Below are positions 1 through 7,630 of a stretch of 15,323 nucleotides of DNA, in pieces; the first letter of the stretch is position 1, and every line of letters starts with the position of its first letter. The notes under the pieces are model-generated. The model searched no databases and was not told where the DNA came from. It saw nothing but the letters and a program-made list of their open reading frames with translations. The stretch lies in the NCBI GenBank assembly GCA_030151885.1, contig JASLCG010000009.1, positions 1 to 15,323 of the forward strand, read 5' to 3'. The position numbers and the translations under genes are program-made. This DNA comes from Bacteroides sp. (lineage in GTDB: Bacteria; Bacteroidota; Bacteroidia; Bacteroidales; Bacteroidaceae).

Positions 1-101
1 TTGCACCTGGGGCTCTGCACCCTAAAACAGAAGTAACTGTTGGAGTATTGGAAGAGGAATGCGCCTCATTACTAAAAGAGTTCTTCCAATCTAAGCGTTA
101 A
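1..101 (+). CDS. 3' end of an unidentified protein
   Basis: An open frame enters from the left edge (in-frame codons from base 3) and stops at TAA 99-101. It gives 32 residues beginning APGALHPKTEVTVG and ending in a basic tail, with an acidic, helix-like stretch (VLEEECASLLKEFF) between. The codons read as ordinary protein and the frame ends just before the convergent gene at 113, so it is probably the C-terminus of a real gene. I do not recognise the family, and too little is present to assign a function. The intergenic gap to the convergent neighbour is only 11 bp. Confidence 0.6.
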   Translation, partial: APGALHPKTEVTVGVLEEECASLLKEFFQSKR

Positions 102-112
102 GAAGTTAACTT

Positions 113-388
113 TTACTTCTCTTCAGAAGCAATCTCTTCAAACTCTACATATTCCCCTTCATCTTTTCCAATAACTTGTTTTTCTGAAGAATGAGAGCTG
201 TTTTGAGTTGAATTTGTATGGTTGTATTTAGAATTTGTACTATTATATCTATTTCCTTGCTGACTATTTCTTTGAGCACCTCGTTTTAAAGAAGATATAG
301 TTCTATAAATTTTACTTCCAATAGCAAGAAATATTCCTAGGATTATAACTATAATTGAAATAAATATCGTAAAAATTGTTTTAAGCAT
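113..388 (-). CDS. Small membrane protein, DUF4834-type
   Basis: A 91-residue protein starting at ATG 388-386. Residues 4-26 form one strongly hydrophobic membrane helix. A basic patch follows (KRGAQR, about 35-40), then a low-complexity Asn/Ser/Gln-rich linker (about 41-68), and an acidic tail with EYVEFEEI at 79-86. The layout and the tail motif fit the DUF4834 family of Bacteroidales, which has no known function. It is the last gene of the psd-pssA-DUF4834 unit, 66 bp behind pssA, the order I recall from Bacteroides. Linkage to phospholipid synthesis suggests a role at the inner membrane, but that is inference. The family call rests on memory of the motif and context. Confidence 0.75.
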   Translation of the reverse strand: MLKTIFTIFISIIVIILGIFLAIGSKIYRTISSLKRGAQRNSQQGNRYNSTNSKYNHTNSTQNSSHSSEKQVIGKDEGEYVEFEEIASEEK

Positions 389-454
389 AATCTTATCTAT
401 TTTTTAGGTAAGTAAATATATATAATGATATATACAAAATCTATGCCAAAGGAG

Positions 455-1165
455 TTATTGTTTTTTCTGAGTAATTAACGATAATAAAATATACCATGCT
501 ATTACAGCAGCCAAACCACTTAATTTCAATATGATAACTAGAGGAATAGAAACAAGTAAAAAGATATATTGAACTTTGTTATCTTTCCATTTAATGTTTT
601 TGACTTTCAGCGCAAACATTGGCAATTCTGCTGTCAGTAATAATGAAAATATAACAATTAGTACCAATATCCATACTACATTGATATGTTGTAGAATAAA
701 GTCGCCTGATCCAACAATTAATGAACCCCAGAATAGAGCATTGGCTGGTGTAGGAACACCTATAAATGAGCTTGTTTGGCGTTCGTCAACGTTAAACTTA
801 GCGAGTCTTAGAGCAGAAAATACAGCTATAAGAAAAGCAAAGTAGGGAATGTAACTTTTAATTGGTGATAAAAAATCAGGATATGCTAAGCTAGGCTCTT
901 TTAGAAATGTAAAGATTATCATAGCAGGTGCTACTCCAAAGCTGACATCATCAGCCAGTGAATCTAGCTCTTTCCCAATTGGTGATGGTGCATTCAAAAG
1001 TCGTGCAAGCATTCCATCAAAAAAGTCGAATATAGCACCAAGAATTATAAAGCTTAGTGCTAATTCGTATTTAGCTTCATATGCCATTACAATGGCTATA
1101 CACCCTGAAAACAGGTTGAGACATGTTACAGTATTCGGTATTTTTCTTGTAATGGCGTTAGGCAT
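455..1165 (-). CDS. pssA: CDP-diacylglycerol-serine O-phosphatidyltransferase
   Basis: Phosphatidylserine synthase, an inner-membrane enzyme that joins CDP-diacylglycerol and L-serine to give phosphatidylserine and CMP. The full CDP-alcohol phosphotransferase signature DG-x2-AR-x8-G-x3-D-x3-D is present as D50, G51, A54, R55, G64, D68 and D72, counting from the chosen start. The N-terminal IPNTVTCLNLFSGC block is typical of the bacterial type II enzyme, and several hydrophobic helices follow. I chose ATG 1165-1163 (236 residues), 7 bp behind the psd stop. An in-frame TTG at 1189-1187 would add 8 residues and overlap psd, but the family usually starts close to the IPNT motif. Its product is the substrate of the psd gene immediately upstream, so the two steps to phosphatidylethanolamine are probably co-transcribed. 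Confidence 0.93.
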   Translation of the reverse strand: MPNAITRKIPNTVTCLNLFSGCIAIVMAYEAKYELALSFIILGAIFDFFDGMLARLLNAPSPIGKELDSLADDVSFGVAPAMIIFTFLKEPSLAYPDFLSPIKSYIPYFAFLIAVFSALRLAKFNVDERQTSSFIGVPTPANALFWGSLIVGSGDFILQHINVVWILVLIVIFSLLLTAELPMFALKVKNIKWKDNKVQYIFLLVSIPLVIILKLSGLAAVIAWYILLSLITQKKQ

Positions 1166-1172
1166 AATTCTT

Positions 1173-1868
1173 TTATTTAAGTTTTGCAATAATAGTTTGG
1201 TTTCCTGTTGTTATATCACCAAGTTTAACACAAGGTTCAGAACCAATAGGTAAGTAAACATCTACACGTGATCCAAATTTAATGAAGCCCATATGTTGAT
1301 CTACAATGCACTCTTCACCTTCTTTGGCATAAGTAACTATTCTTCTAGCTAAAGCTCCAGCAATTTGTCTAGCCATAACTTCATGACCTTCTGGAGTCTC
1401 TATAACAACCATTGATCGTTCGTTGTCTGTACTAGCTTTAGGTAGCCAAGCTTTCATGAATTTACCATTTTGATGACTAACTTTCTTTACAACCCCATCT
1501 ACAGGGTACCAGTTAGCATGGACATTAACTACACTCATGAAAATTGAAATCATTAAACGTTTACCATGAAAGTATTCATTTTCTTCAACTTCTTCCACAA
1601 CAACAATTTTTCCATCAGCAGGTGCTACTACTGTTTTTTCAGTATCTCCTTCAAACACACGAATAGGGCATCTAAAAAAGTTTACTAATAAAAGGTAAAC
1701 AATAGAAGTTACTGTTGCTACGATATAGAAAGGTACTTTGTTTTCTATAAATTTGTAAAGCGCAAAGTTGATGATTAAAAACGCAATAAAGCTAACCACC
1801 AACAGGGAGACTCCTTCGTGGTGGATTCTCACTTTCTTTAATTTTTTTAATCTTGATGTACGATTCAT
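1173..1868 (-). CDS. psd: Phosphatidylserine decarboxylase (pyruvoyl enzyme)
   Basis: Decarboxylates phosphatidylserine to phosphatidylethanolamine at the inner membrane. At 231 residues it matches the short form of the family. Residues about 19-60 form two hydrophobic segments, a membrane anchor. The core shows VAPADGKIV (D85), VNVHANWYPVDG (H117) and FIKFGSRVDVYLP with G199-S200. The chain is expected to cleave itself between G199 and S200, turning the serine into the pyruvoyl cofactor, and D85, H117 and S200 fit the known Asp-His-Ser self-cleavage triad. The FGSR form replaces the LGST of E. coli-type enzymes and is common in the short class. It is the first gene of its operon, with a good Bacteroidota promoter directly upstream, and is divergent from dnaE. 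Confidence 0.94.
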   Translation of the reverse strand: MNRTSRLKKLKKVRIHHEGVSLLVVSFIAFLIINFALYKFIENKVPFYIVATVTSIVYLLLVNFFRCPIRVFEGDTEKTVVAPADGKIVVVEEVEENEYFHGKRLMISIFMSVVNVHANWYPVDGVVKKVSHQNGKFMKAWLPKASTDNERSMVVIETPEGHEVMARQIAGALARRIVTYAKEGEECIVDQHMGFIKFGSRVDVYLPIGSEPCVKLGDITTGNQTIIAKLK

Positions 1869-1891
1869 AAAATGTTAAAATCAATTTGTGA

Positions 1892-1923
1892 CAAAAGTAG
1901 AGTTATTTTAAAATATCAGCAAA
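1892..1923 (-). promoter_or_regulatory. Bacteroidota-type promoter for psd-pssA operon
   Basis: On the minus strand the -7 box TACTTTTG (1899-1892) fits TAnnTTTG exactly, and a TTTG -33 box lies at 1923-1920 with a 20-bp spacer. Transcription should start near 1885, giving a very short 5' leader before ATG 1868. Both boxes are seen directly; activity is inferred. Confidence 0.72.
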
Positions 1924-1944
1924 CAAAACTCGTTATAAAACAGC

Positions 1945-1975
1945 TTTGATGCTAACATTTTACTATATAACTTTG
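1945..1975 (+). promoter_or_regulatory. Bacteroidota-type promoter for dnaE
   Basis: TTTG at 1945-1948 and TAACTTTG at 1968-1975 match the -33 and -7 boxes with a 19-bp spacer. The start would fall near 1982, leaving an AT-rich leader of about 98 nt before the dnaE ATG. The psd promoter (1892-1923) points the other way, so the two -33 boxes lie only 21 bp apart, back to back. Confidence 0.72.
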
Positions 1976-2079
1976 CTTTAGCTATGTTTTGTGATTTATT
2001 ACAACATAGTTTATTAATTTATAAATCAATAATATACAATCTTTTTTGTAAAAGATATATATTTTAAAATATAAAATTT

Positions 2080-5000
2080 ATGCAGGATTATGTTCATTTG
2101 CATGTGCACTCTCAATATTCTTTACTGGATGGTCAAGCTAGTATTAAAGCCTTAGTCGATAAAGCTATAGGTAATGGAATGAGGGGTATTGCTCTTACCG
2201 ATCATGGTAGTATGTTTGGTGTTAAAGAGTTTTATAATTATGTAAATAGGAAGAATGGTCCAATAAATGGAGAGCTTAAAACTTTAAACAAAAAGCTAAA
2301 AGCAATACTTAAAGAGGGAAAAGATGAGTCTTCTGAAGAGGTTGTTACTTTAAAAACTCTTATTGAAGAAAAAAAGAAAAAGCTATTTAAGCCTATAATT
2401 GGCTGCGAAATGTATGTGGCAAGACGCAGCTTAGACAAGAAAGAGGGTAAGCCAGACCAAAGTGGCTACCACTTAGTGGTATTAGCTAAAAATAAAAAAG
2501 GGTACCATAATCTTATAAAGCTTGTATCTAAAGCCTGGACAGAGGGTTTTTATATGAGACCTAGGACAGATAGAAATGAACTTGAAAAATATAGTGAGGG
2601 CTTAATTGTAAGTACTGCATGTTTGGGAGGTGAAATTCCAAAAAAAATAACTCAAGGGCGTATCGAAGAGGCAGAAGAGGCTATACAATGGTTTAAAAGA
2701 GTCTTTAAAGATGATTTTTATCTAGAATTACAAAGACATAAAGCTACGGTGCCAAGAGCTAATCACGAAGCATTTCCACTGCAACAGAATGTGAACAAAC
2801 ACATGTTTGAGTTGAGTGAGAAATATAATGTGAAAATTATCTGTACAAATGACGTTCACTTTGTAGAAGAGACACATGCTGAGGCTCATGATAGGTTAAT
2901 TTGTCTAAGCACGGGAAGAGATTTAGATGACCCTAATCGTATGTTATATACGAAGCAAGAGTGGATGAAAACTCGAGAAGAGATGAATGAAGTCTTTGCA
3001 GATGTACCATATGCACTCTCAAATACGATAGAAATTCTTGATAAAGTAGAGTTCTATTCAATAGACCATTCTCCTATTATGCCCACTTTTAATATTCCTG
3101 AGGAGTTTGGAACTGAAGAGGGGTATCGTGCAAAATTCTCTGAGCAAGATTTATTTGACGAGTTTACAAGAAATGAAAATGGAGAAGTTGTGTTAACACA
3201 ACAAGAGGCAGAAGCTAAAATAGAGAAACTAGGTGGTTATGATAAGCTATATCGTATTAAGTTAGAAGCCGACTATCTTAAAAAATTAGCCTATGATGGT
3301 GCTCATATATTTTATGGAGAAGAGTTATCGGATGAGATACAAGAGCGATTAAATTTTGAACTCCATATTATGAAAACAATGGGTTTCCCTGGGTATTTCT
3401 TAATTGTACAAGACTTTATTGCTGCGGCACAAGAAGAGTTAGGGGTTTCCGTAGGGCCAGGCCGTGGATCGGCAGCAGGTTCAGCAGTAGCATACTGTTT
3501 GGGTATTACGAAAATTGATCCAATAAAATTTGATTTGCTGTTTGAGCGTTTTTTAAATCCTGATCGTATTTCACTACCCGATATTGATGTTGACTTTGAC
3601 GACGATGGACGTGGTGAAGTATTAAGATGGGTTACAGAAAAATATGGTCAAGAGAAAGTTGCTCATATCATAACATATGGAACGATGGCTACTAAACTTG
3701 CTATCAAAGACGTAGCTCGTGTTCAAAAACTACCTCTATCCGAATCAGATAGATTAACAAAGCTTATTCCTGAAAGAATTCCTGATAAAAAAATAAACTT
3801 AACAAACTCAATAGCATATGTTCCTGAATTACAGGCTGCAGAGGCCTCTCCAGATCCACTGATTAGAGATACTATTAAGTATGCCAAAATGTTGGAAGGT
3901 AATGTCAGAGGTACAGGTGTGCATGCTTGTGGTACAATTATTTGTCGAGACGATATTACAGATTGGGTGCCTGTAAGTACAGCTGTTGATAAAGAGACAG
4001 GAGAGCGTATGCTTGTTACGCAGTACGAAGGTTCTGTTATTGAGGATACAGGCCTTATAAAGATGGACTTTTTAGGTCTTAAAACACTATCTATAATAAA
4101 GGAGGCTGTCCAAAATGTAAAGTTATCAACAGGTGAAGAAATTGATATTGAAAAAATATCGTTTGAAGACGAGAATACATATAAGTTATATAGTGAAGGG
4201 AGAACGATTGGAACATTCCAATTTGAATCTGCTGGAATGCAAAAATACCTCAGAGAGTTAAAACCTTCTACCTTTGAGGATTTAATTGCAATGAATGCGC
4301 TCTATAGACCAGGACCAATGGATTATATTCCAGACTTCATTGATCGTAAGCACGGACGTAAACCTATTGAATACGATATTCCTGTCATGGAAAAATACCT
4401 GAAAGAGACATATGGTATTACGGTTTATCAGGAGCAAGTCATGTTATTGTCACGTTTATTGGCCGATTTTACTCGTGGTGAGTCAGATGCTCTCCGTAAA
4501 GCAATGGGTAAAAAGCTGAAAGACCAGCTAGATGTGATGAAGCCTAAATTTATTGAAGGAGGTAAGAAAAATGGCCACGAACCAAAGGTCTTAGAAAAAA
4601 TATGGGCAGACTGGGAGAAATTTGCATCTTATGCATTTAATAAATCTCATGCAACTTGTTATTCTTGGTTGGCTTATCAAACAGCGTATTTGAAAGCAAA
4701 CTACCCGTCAGAGTATATGGCAGCAGTGATGAGTCGTAATATATCTAATATTACAGAAATTACGAAACTCATGGACGAGTGTAAAGCTATGGGGATTAAA
4801 GTGCTGGGGCCTAATGTAAATGAATCTAATTTAAAATTTACTGTAAACAAAGAGGGTAATATTCGTTTTGGACTAGGTGCTGTAAAAGGAGTAGGAGAGA
4901 ATGCTGTTAAAGCGATAGTAGATGAAAGAGGTAAAAATGGAGCTTATAAAGATGTATTTGATTTTGTGGAGCGTGTAAATCTTAATGCTTGCAATAAGAA

Positions 5001-5868
5001 AAATATGGAAAATCTAGCTCTCTCTGGAGGGTTTGATGGTATGGGCCTAAAAAGGGAGCAGTTTTTTGTAGATGTAGCTAATAATGAAAACTACTTAGAA
5101 TCTATTATGCGCTACGGTAATAAATTTCAAAATGATCAGGATATGGCTATGAACTCTCTTTTTGGAGGCGATAATGCTGTTGAAATAGCTAGACCAGAGA
5201 TTCCTGCTGCTGATCCTTGGAGTGATTTAGAACTATTGAATAAAGAGAGAGAGCTGGTAGGAATATTCTTATCTGCCCATCCACTTGATGAGTATTATGT
5301 TATTTTACAGCATGTTTGCAATACTCAAATGAAAGAGTTAGAAGATAAAGAGGCATTAGCTGGTAGAGAAATAACAATGGGAGGTATGGTTACTAGTGTA
5401 AGAAGGGGAATGACAAAGAACAACAACCCTTATGGCATTGTTAAAATTGAAGACTATTCGGGATCGGCTGAAATACCTCTATTTGGAAAAGACTGGTTGA
5501 CTTATCAAGCATATATGAATGAGAATATGCTTTTATTTATAAAAGCACGTTGCCAACCTAGGCAGTGGAATCCTAATGAATTAGAGTTAAAGTTAACAGG
5601 TATAGATTTATTAAGTGATGTTAAAGATGATGTAATTGAGCGTATTACAATACTTATCCCATTAGAAGAGTTAAATTCTTCATTTATTTCTGAACTTTTT
5701 GACTTGTCAATGCGTTCAAATGGGGCAACTGAATTATATTTTAAAATAAAAGATACAGAGTCAAGTCAAACATTAGATTTTGTATCATCTAAAATAAAAG
5801 TGTCAGTTGGTAAAGATTTTATATCTTTACTCAAGGAACGACCCAACTTATCGTTCCATTTAAACTAA
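2080..5868 (+). CDS. dnaE: DNA polymerase III alpha subunit (DnaE1 type)
   Basis: Catalytic subunit of the replicative polymerase, 1262 residues, full length for the family. Order of parts: an N-terminal PHP domain (about 1-270) with HLHVHS (H6, H8, H10) and TDHG (D41, H42); the family-C polymerase core with GPGRGSAAGS (about 459-468), PDIDVDFDDDGR carrying catalytic D501 and D503, and the third aspartate D663 in KMDFLGL; a helix-hairpin-helix region near GLGAVKGVGENA (about 930); and an OB-fold near 1095-1175. The PHP metal-binding motifs look intact, unlike in E. coli, so proofreading or phosphatase activity is possible but not shown. Residues about 58-105 are a lysine/glutamate-rich insertion within PHP, probably coiled. 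There is no DEDD exonuclease insert, so this is DnaE and not PolC. trxA follows after 35 bp, probably on the same transcript. Confidence 0.97.
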   Translation: MQDYVHLHVHSQYSLLDGQASIKALVDKAIGNGMRGIALTDHGSMFGVKEFYNYVNRKNGPINGELKTLNKKLKAILKEGKDESSEEVVTLKTLIEEKKKKLFKPIIGCEMYVARRSLDKKEGKPDQSGYHLVVLAKNKKGYHNLIKLVSKAWTEGFYMRPRTDRNELEKYSEGLIVSTACLGGEIPKKITQGRIEEAEEAIQWFKRVFKDDFYLELQRHKATVPRANHEAFPLQQNVNKHMFELSEKYNVKIICTNDVHFVEETHAEAHDRLICLSTGRDLDDPNRMLYTKQEWMKTREEMNEVFADVPYALSNTIEILDKVEFYSIDHSPIMPTFNIPEEFGTEEGYRAKFSEQDLFDEFTRNENGEVVLTQQEAEAKIEKLGGYDKLYRIKLEADYLKKLAYDGAHIFYGEELSDEIQERLNFELHIMKTMGFPGYFLIVQDFIAAAQEELGVSVGPGRGSAAGSAVAYCLGITKIDPIKFDLLFERFLNPDRISLPDIDVDFDDDGRGEVLRWVTEKYGQEKVAHIITYGTMATKLAIKDVARVQKLPLSESDRLTKLIPERIPDKKINLTNSIAYVPELQAAEASPDPLIRDTIKYAKMLEGNVRGTGVHACGTIICRDDITDWVPVSTAVDKETGERMLVTQYEGSVIEDTGLIKMDFLGLKTLSIIKEAVQNVKLSTGEEIDIEKISFEDENTYKLYSEGRTIGTFQFESAGMQKYLRELKPSTFEDLIAMNALYRPGPMDYIPDFIDRKHGRKPIEYDIPVMEKYLKETYGITVYQEQVMLLSRLLADFTRGESDALRKAMGKKLKDQLDVMKPKFIEGGKKNGHEPKVLEKIWADWEKFASYAFNKSHATCYSWLAYQTAYLKANYPSEYMAAVMSRNISNITEITKLMDECKAMGIKVLGPNVNESNLKFTVNKEGNIRFGLGAVKGVGENAVKAIVDERGKNGAYKDVFDFVERVNLNACNKKNMENLALSGGFDGMGLKREQFFVDVANNENYLESIMRYGNKFQNDQDMAMNSLFGGDNAVEIARPEIPAADPWSDLELLNKERELVGIFLSAHPLDEYYVILQHVCNTQMKELEDKEALAGREITMGGMVTSVRRGMTKNNNPYGIVKIEDYSGSAEIPLFGKDWLTYQAYMNENMLLFIKARCQPRQWNPNELELKLTGIDLLSDVKDDVIERITILIPLEELNSSFISELFDLSMRSNGATELYFKIKDTESSQTLDFVSSKIKVSVGKDFISLLKERPNLSFHLN

Positions 5869-5903
5869 ACAATAAAATTTTATAACTAAAAATACAAAGA
5901 ATT

Positions 5904-6218
5904 ATGGCATTAGAAATTACAGATGCTAACTTCAAAGAGTTAGTAAATAAAGGAGATTTATTAGTAGTTGACTTTTGGGCTCCATGGTGTGGTCCATGTA
6001 AAATGGTAGGTCCTGTTATTGATGAATTATCTAACGAATATGCAGGTAAAGTAACTATTGGTAAGTGTAATGTTGACGAGAACTCAGATTTACCAGCTGA
6101 ATTTGGTATTCGCAATATTCCTACAGTTCTATTCTTCAAAAATGGTGAAGTAGTAGATAAGCAAGTAGGTGCTGCACAAAAATCAGTATATCAAGAAAAA
6201 ATTGAAGCTAATAAATAA
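5904..6218 (+). CDS. trxA: Thioredoxin
   Basis: A cytoplasmic dithiol oxidoreductase of 104 residues, the normal size for thioredoxin 1, with no signal peptide. The active site is WCGPC at 28-32 (C29 and C32), set in the VVDFWAPWCGPCK block. The cis-proline that contacts substrates is P73 in the IPTVLFF block, and the buried acid D23 precedes the active site. These are all hallmarks of a genuine thioredoxin rather than a TlpA- or DsbA-like protein. It starts 35 bp after dnaE and a small acidic gene follows after 32 bp, so the three probably form one unit ending at the hairpin at 6632. A link to replication (ribonucleotide reductase needs thioredoxin) is plausible, but proximity does not prove it. 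Confidence 0.96.
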   Translation: MALEITDANFKELVNKGDLLVVDFWAPWCGPCKMVGPVIDELSNEYAGKVTIGKCNVDENSDLPAEFGIRNIPTVLFFKNGEVVDKQVGAAQKSVYQEKIEANK

Positions 6219-6250
6219 TTCCAAAAAGGAACTTTAAATTATAGAACACT

Positions 6251-6580
6251 ATGAGTAATGATAAATTTTCATTAGACGACCTTGATGATAGCAAAACTAT
6301 TGAGTTTATAAAAAACTATCTACCTAGTGAATTAAAAGACAAATTTACAGAAGATCAACTTTACTACTTTCTAGATCTTATTGATGACTATTATATGGAG
6401 AGTGGAATTTTTGAAAATGCTGAAGATGACGATGAAATAGAGATTAATCTAGATGAGATTGTAGCTTTTATCGTAAAGGAGGCTAAAAAAGATAAAGTTG
6501 GAGAATTTGATTCTGAAGATATTTTCTTTGTAGTACAAGGAGAATTGGAATATGGTTCGACTCTAGGGATGGTAGACTAG
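6251..6580 (+). CDS. Small acidic protein of unknown function
   Basis: A 109-residue soluble protein with no signal peptide or membrane segment. It is very rich in Asp and Glu, including an EDDDEIEINLDE run near 58-69. The pattern of hydrophobic and charged residues suggests mostly helical structure (FIKNYLPSELKDKF, QLYYFLDLIDDYYMES, IVAFIVKEAKK). I recognise no catalytic motif and cannot name a family. It lies 32 bp behind trxA and just before a strong terminator, so it is probably the last gene of the dnaE-trxA transcript. Good coding character and the operon position make it a real gene. I recall a conserved hypothetical in this place in Bacteroides, but that is memory and not shown here. 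Confidence 0.8.
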   Translation: MSNDKFSLDDLDDSKTIEFIKNYLPSELKDKFTEDQLYYFLDLIDDYYMESGIFENAEDDDEIEINLDEIVAFIVKEAKKDKVGEFDSEDIFFVVQGELEYGSTLGMVD

Positions 6581-6631
6581 CTATCTTTTGAAGTTCTATA
6601 ATTAGAAATACTAACTATCTATGTTAGCTTT

Positions 6632-6665
6632 AAAGGCTTTGTTATATAATAACAAAGCCTTTTTT
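6632..6665 (+). terminator. Strong intrinsic terminator of dnaE-trxA unit
   Basis: A perfect 14-bp inverted repeat (6632-6645 with 6649-6662; core GGCTTTGTTAT) closes a 3-nt loop and runs into a T tract at 6660-6665. It lies 52 bp after the stop of the small acidic gene. Confidence 0.9.
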
Positions 6666-6695
6666 GTATGGTTGTATGTTTTAAACAACTTAATA

Positions 6696-6805
6696 TGCCG
6701 ATATCCCTTGTTTTAGTTGCCGACATACCTCTAACTTGTCGGCAACATACCTAAGGCTTATCGGCAACATACTTAAGGTATGTCGGCAATGTATAATTCA
6801 GTTGT
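6696..6805. repeat. Degenerate 22-bp tandem array, five units
   Basis: Five units with a strict 22-bp period start at 6696, 6718, 6740, 6762 and 6784. Units 3 and 4 are the best preserved (shared CGGCAACATAC-TAAGG), and units 1, 2 and 5 are diverged. A perfect 14-bp inverted repeat is laid over the array: TTGCCGACATACCT at 6717-6730 and its complement at 6776-6789. The array is noncoding and lies between two convergent transcription units, after the terminator of one and before that of the other. The function is unknown. Together with the flanking hairpins it accounts for most of the 364-bp gene-free gap 6581-6944. Confidence 0.8.
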
Positions 6806-6861
6806 TGAAGTGCTTTGGTATCTACCACATTGAGAACAACACTCTTTAGAGTATAGGCAAT

Positions 6862-6921
6862 AAAAAAGACCAGGTTATAATGTGGAGTAATCTAGATTTT
6901 AGATTAATATCACACTATAAC
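6862..6921 (-). terminator. Probable terminator of the aroA-to-Imm17-like operon
   Basis: Reading the minus strand, an imperfect long hairpin (arms 6921-6900 and 6895-6874, including perfect TAATCTA/TAGATTA inner arms and GTTATA outer ends) is followed within 6 nt by a run of six T (6867-6862). It lies 24 bp after the stop of the 84-residue gene. The stem is AT-rich and has internal mismatches, so it may be weak. Confidence 0.6.
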
Positions 6922-6944
6922 TTAGCCTTTGTATAATATGCGTA

Positions 6945-7199
6945 TTACAGAGCTTTTTTAAGTTCTAAAAGCTGCAAATTATGGTAGAAACTTAGTGCAA
7001 ATACCATTAATGCAATACCAATAATGATATAAATAACTCTTATCCATTTAGGTTTAAAGTAATTTCTTAAGAAACCTAAGTTTCTAGATTCTAAAAACCA
7101 TTTGGCATTGGATAAGGCAGCAATAAAGCATACAGCACCAGCTAGGAAGAAAATTCCTAACATAATATAGTGTGGTATAAGACTTGGAGCTTCTTTCAT
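6945..7199 (-). CDS. Two-helix membrane protein, Imm17-like
   Basis: An 84-residue protein with two membrane helices (about 10-29 and 53-72) joined by a loop containing WFLESRN and basic FKPKW residues. Size, helix spacing and the W-F-x3-R-N loop resemble the Imm17 family, which was predicted to be immunity proteins for polymorphic toxins; the assignment is from memory of that family. No toxin gene is nearby. It is the last gene of a dense operon, 5 bp behind tsaE, so here it probably has a housekeeping membrane role, or the family name is misleading. There is no signal peptide beyond the first helix. The alternative is simply a conserved hypothetical of Bacteroidales. Confidence 0.72.
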   Translation of the reverse strand: MKEAPSLIPHYIMLGIFFLAGAVCFIAALSNAKWFLESRNLGFLRNYFKPKWIRVIYIIIGIALMVFALSFYHNLQLLELKKAL

Positions 7200-7204
7200 T
7201 TCTA

Positions 7205-7618
7205 TTAACAGGTTACTAATCTAGTTCCATCTTGAAGCTCTTCAATATTTACTTGAACAGCATCCATAGGTAATAAATCTTCTATTAACTCTGGCCACTC
7301 AATAAAGCATATAGCACCACTATATAGATAGTCTTCGTATCCCATATCATACACCTCTTCTAGTTTTTTTATACGATAAAAGTCAAAGTGATATATAAGT
7401 TCGGCTGTATCGTCGGAGCGGTATTCGTTAACAATTGCAAATGTAGGTGAGGTAATGACATCTGTTACACCAAGCTCTTCACAAACAGCTTTAATAAATG
7501 TAGTTTTACCTGCTCCCATTTTTCCATTGAAAGCAAAAACTGTATGATCTCCCATAGAGCTAACAAACTGTTTGGCAGCCTCTTTTATATTGTCTAATGA
7601 TTGAATTTTTATTTCCAT
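7205..7618 (-). CDS. tsaE: tRNA threonylcarbamoyladenosine synthesis ATPase TsaE
   Basis: TsaE works with TsaB and TsaD to attach the threonylcarbamoyl group at A37 of tRNAs reading ANN codons, and its ATPase resets the complex. The 137-residue length is typical. The Walker A loop is GKMGAGKTT (32-40), followed by TSPTFAIVNEY (56-66), the HFDFYR block (77-82) and CFIEWPE with E107, the conserved late acidic motif. No membrane segment is present, as expected for a cytoplasmic protein. It sits 12 bp after the ABC permease gene and 5 bp before the Imm17-like gene, so it is certainly within one operon. tsaB and tsaD are not in this window. Confidence 0.94.
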   Translation of the reverse strand: MEIKIQSLDNIKEAAKQFVSSMGDHTVFAFNGKMGAGKTTFIKAVCEELGVTDVITSPTFAIVNEYRSDDTAELIYHFDFYRIKKLEEVYDMGYEDYLYSGAICFIEWPELIEDLLPMDAVQVNIEELQDGTRLVTC

Positions 7619-7630
7619 TATATATTTATA

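Noticed and set aside
101..120. Terminator between the two convergent genes at the left end
   Set aside because: AGAAGT/ACTTCT forms only a 6-bp stem and no T tract follows on either strand.
576..845. Plus-strand 89-residue open frame inside pssA
   Set aside because: Shadow of the conserved pssA frame, with no initiation or family signal.
2238..2438. Minus-strand frame opposite the PHP insertion of dnaE
   Set aside because: Its Phe/Ser-rich product is just the complement of the lysine/glutamate-rich codons of dnaE.
5831..6139. Antisense 102-residue open frame over dnaE end and trxA
   Set aside because: It lies opposite the highly conserved trxA coding sequence, and the translated protein has no recognisable motif.
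6696..6805. CRISPR array
   Set aside because: The period is a constant 22 bp with no unique spacers, units are diverged, and no cas gene is near.
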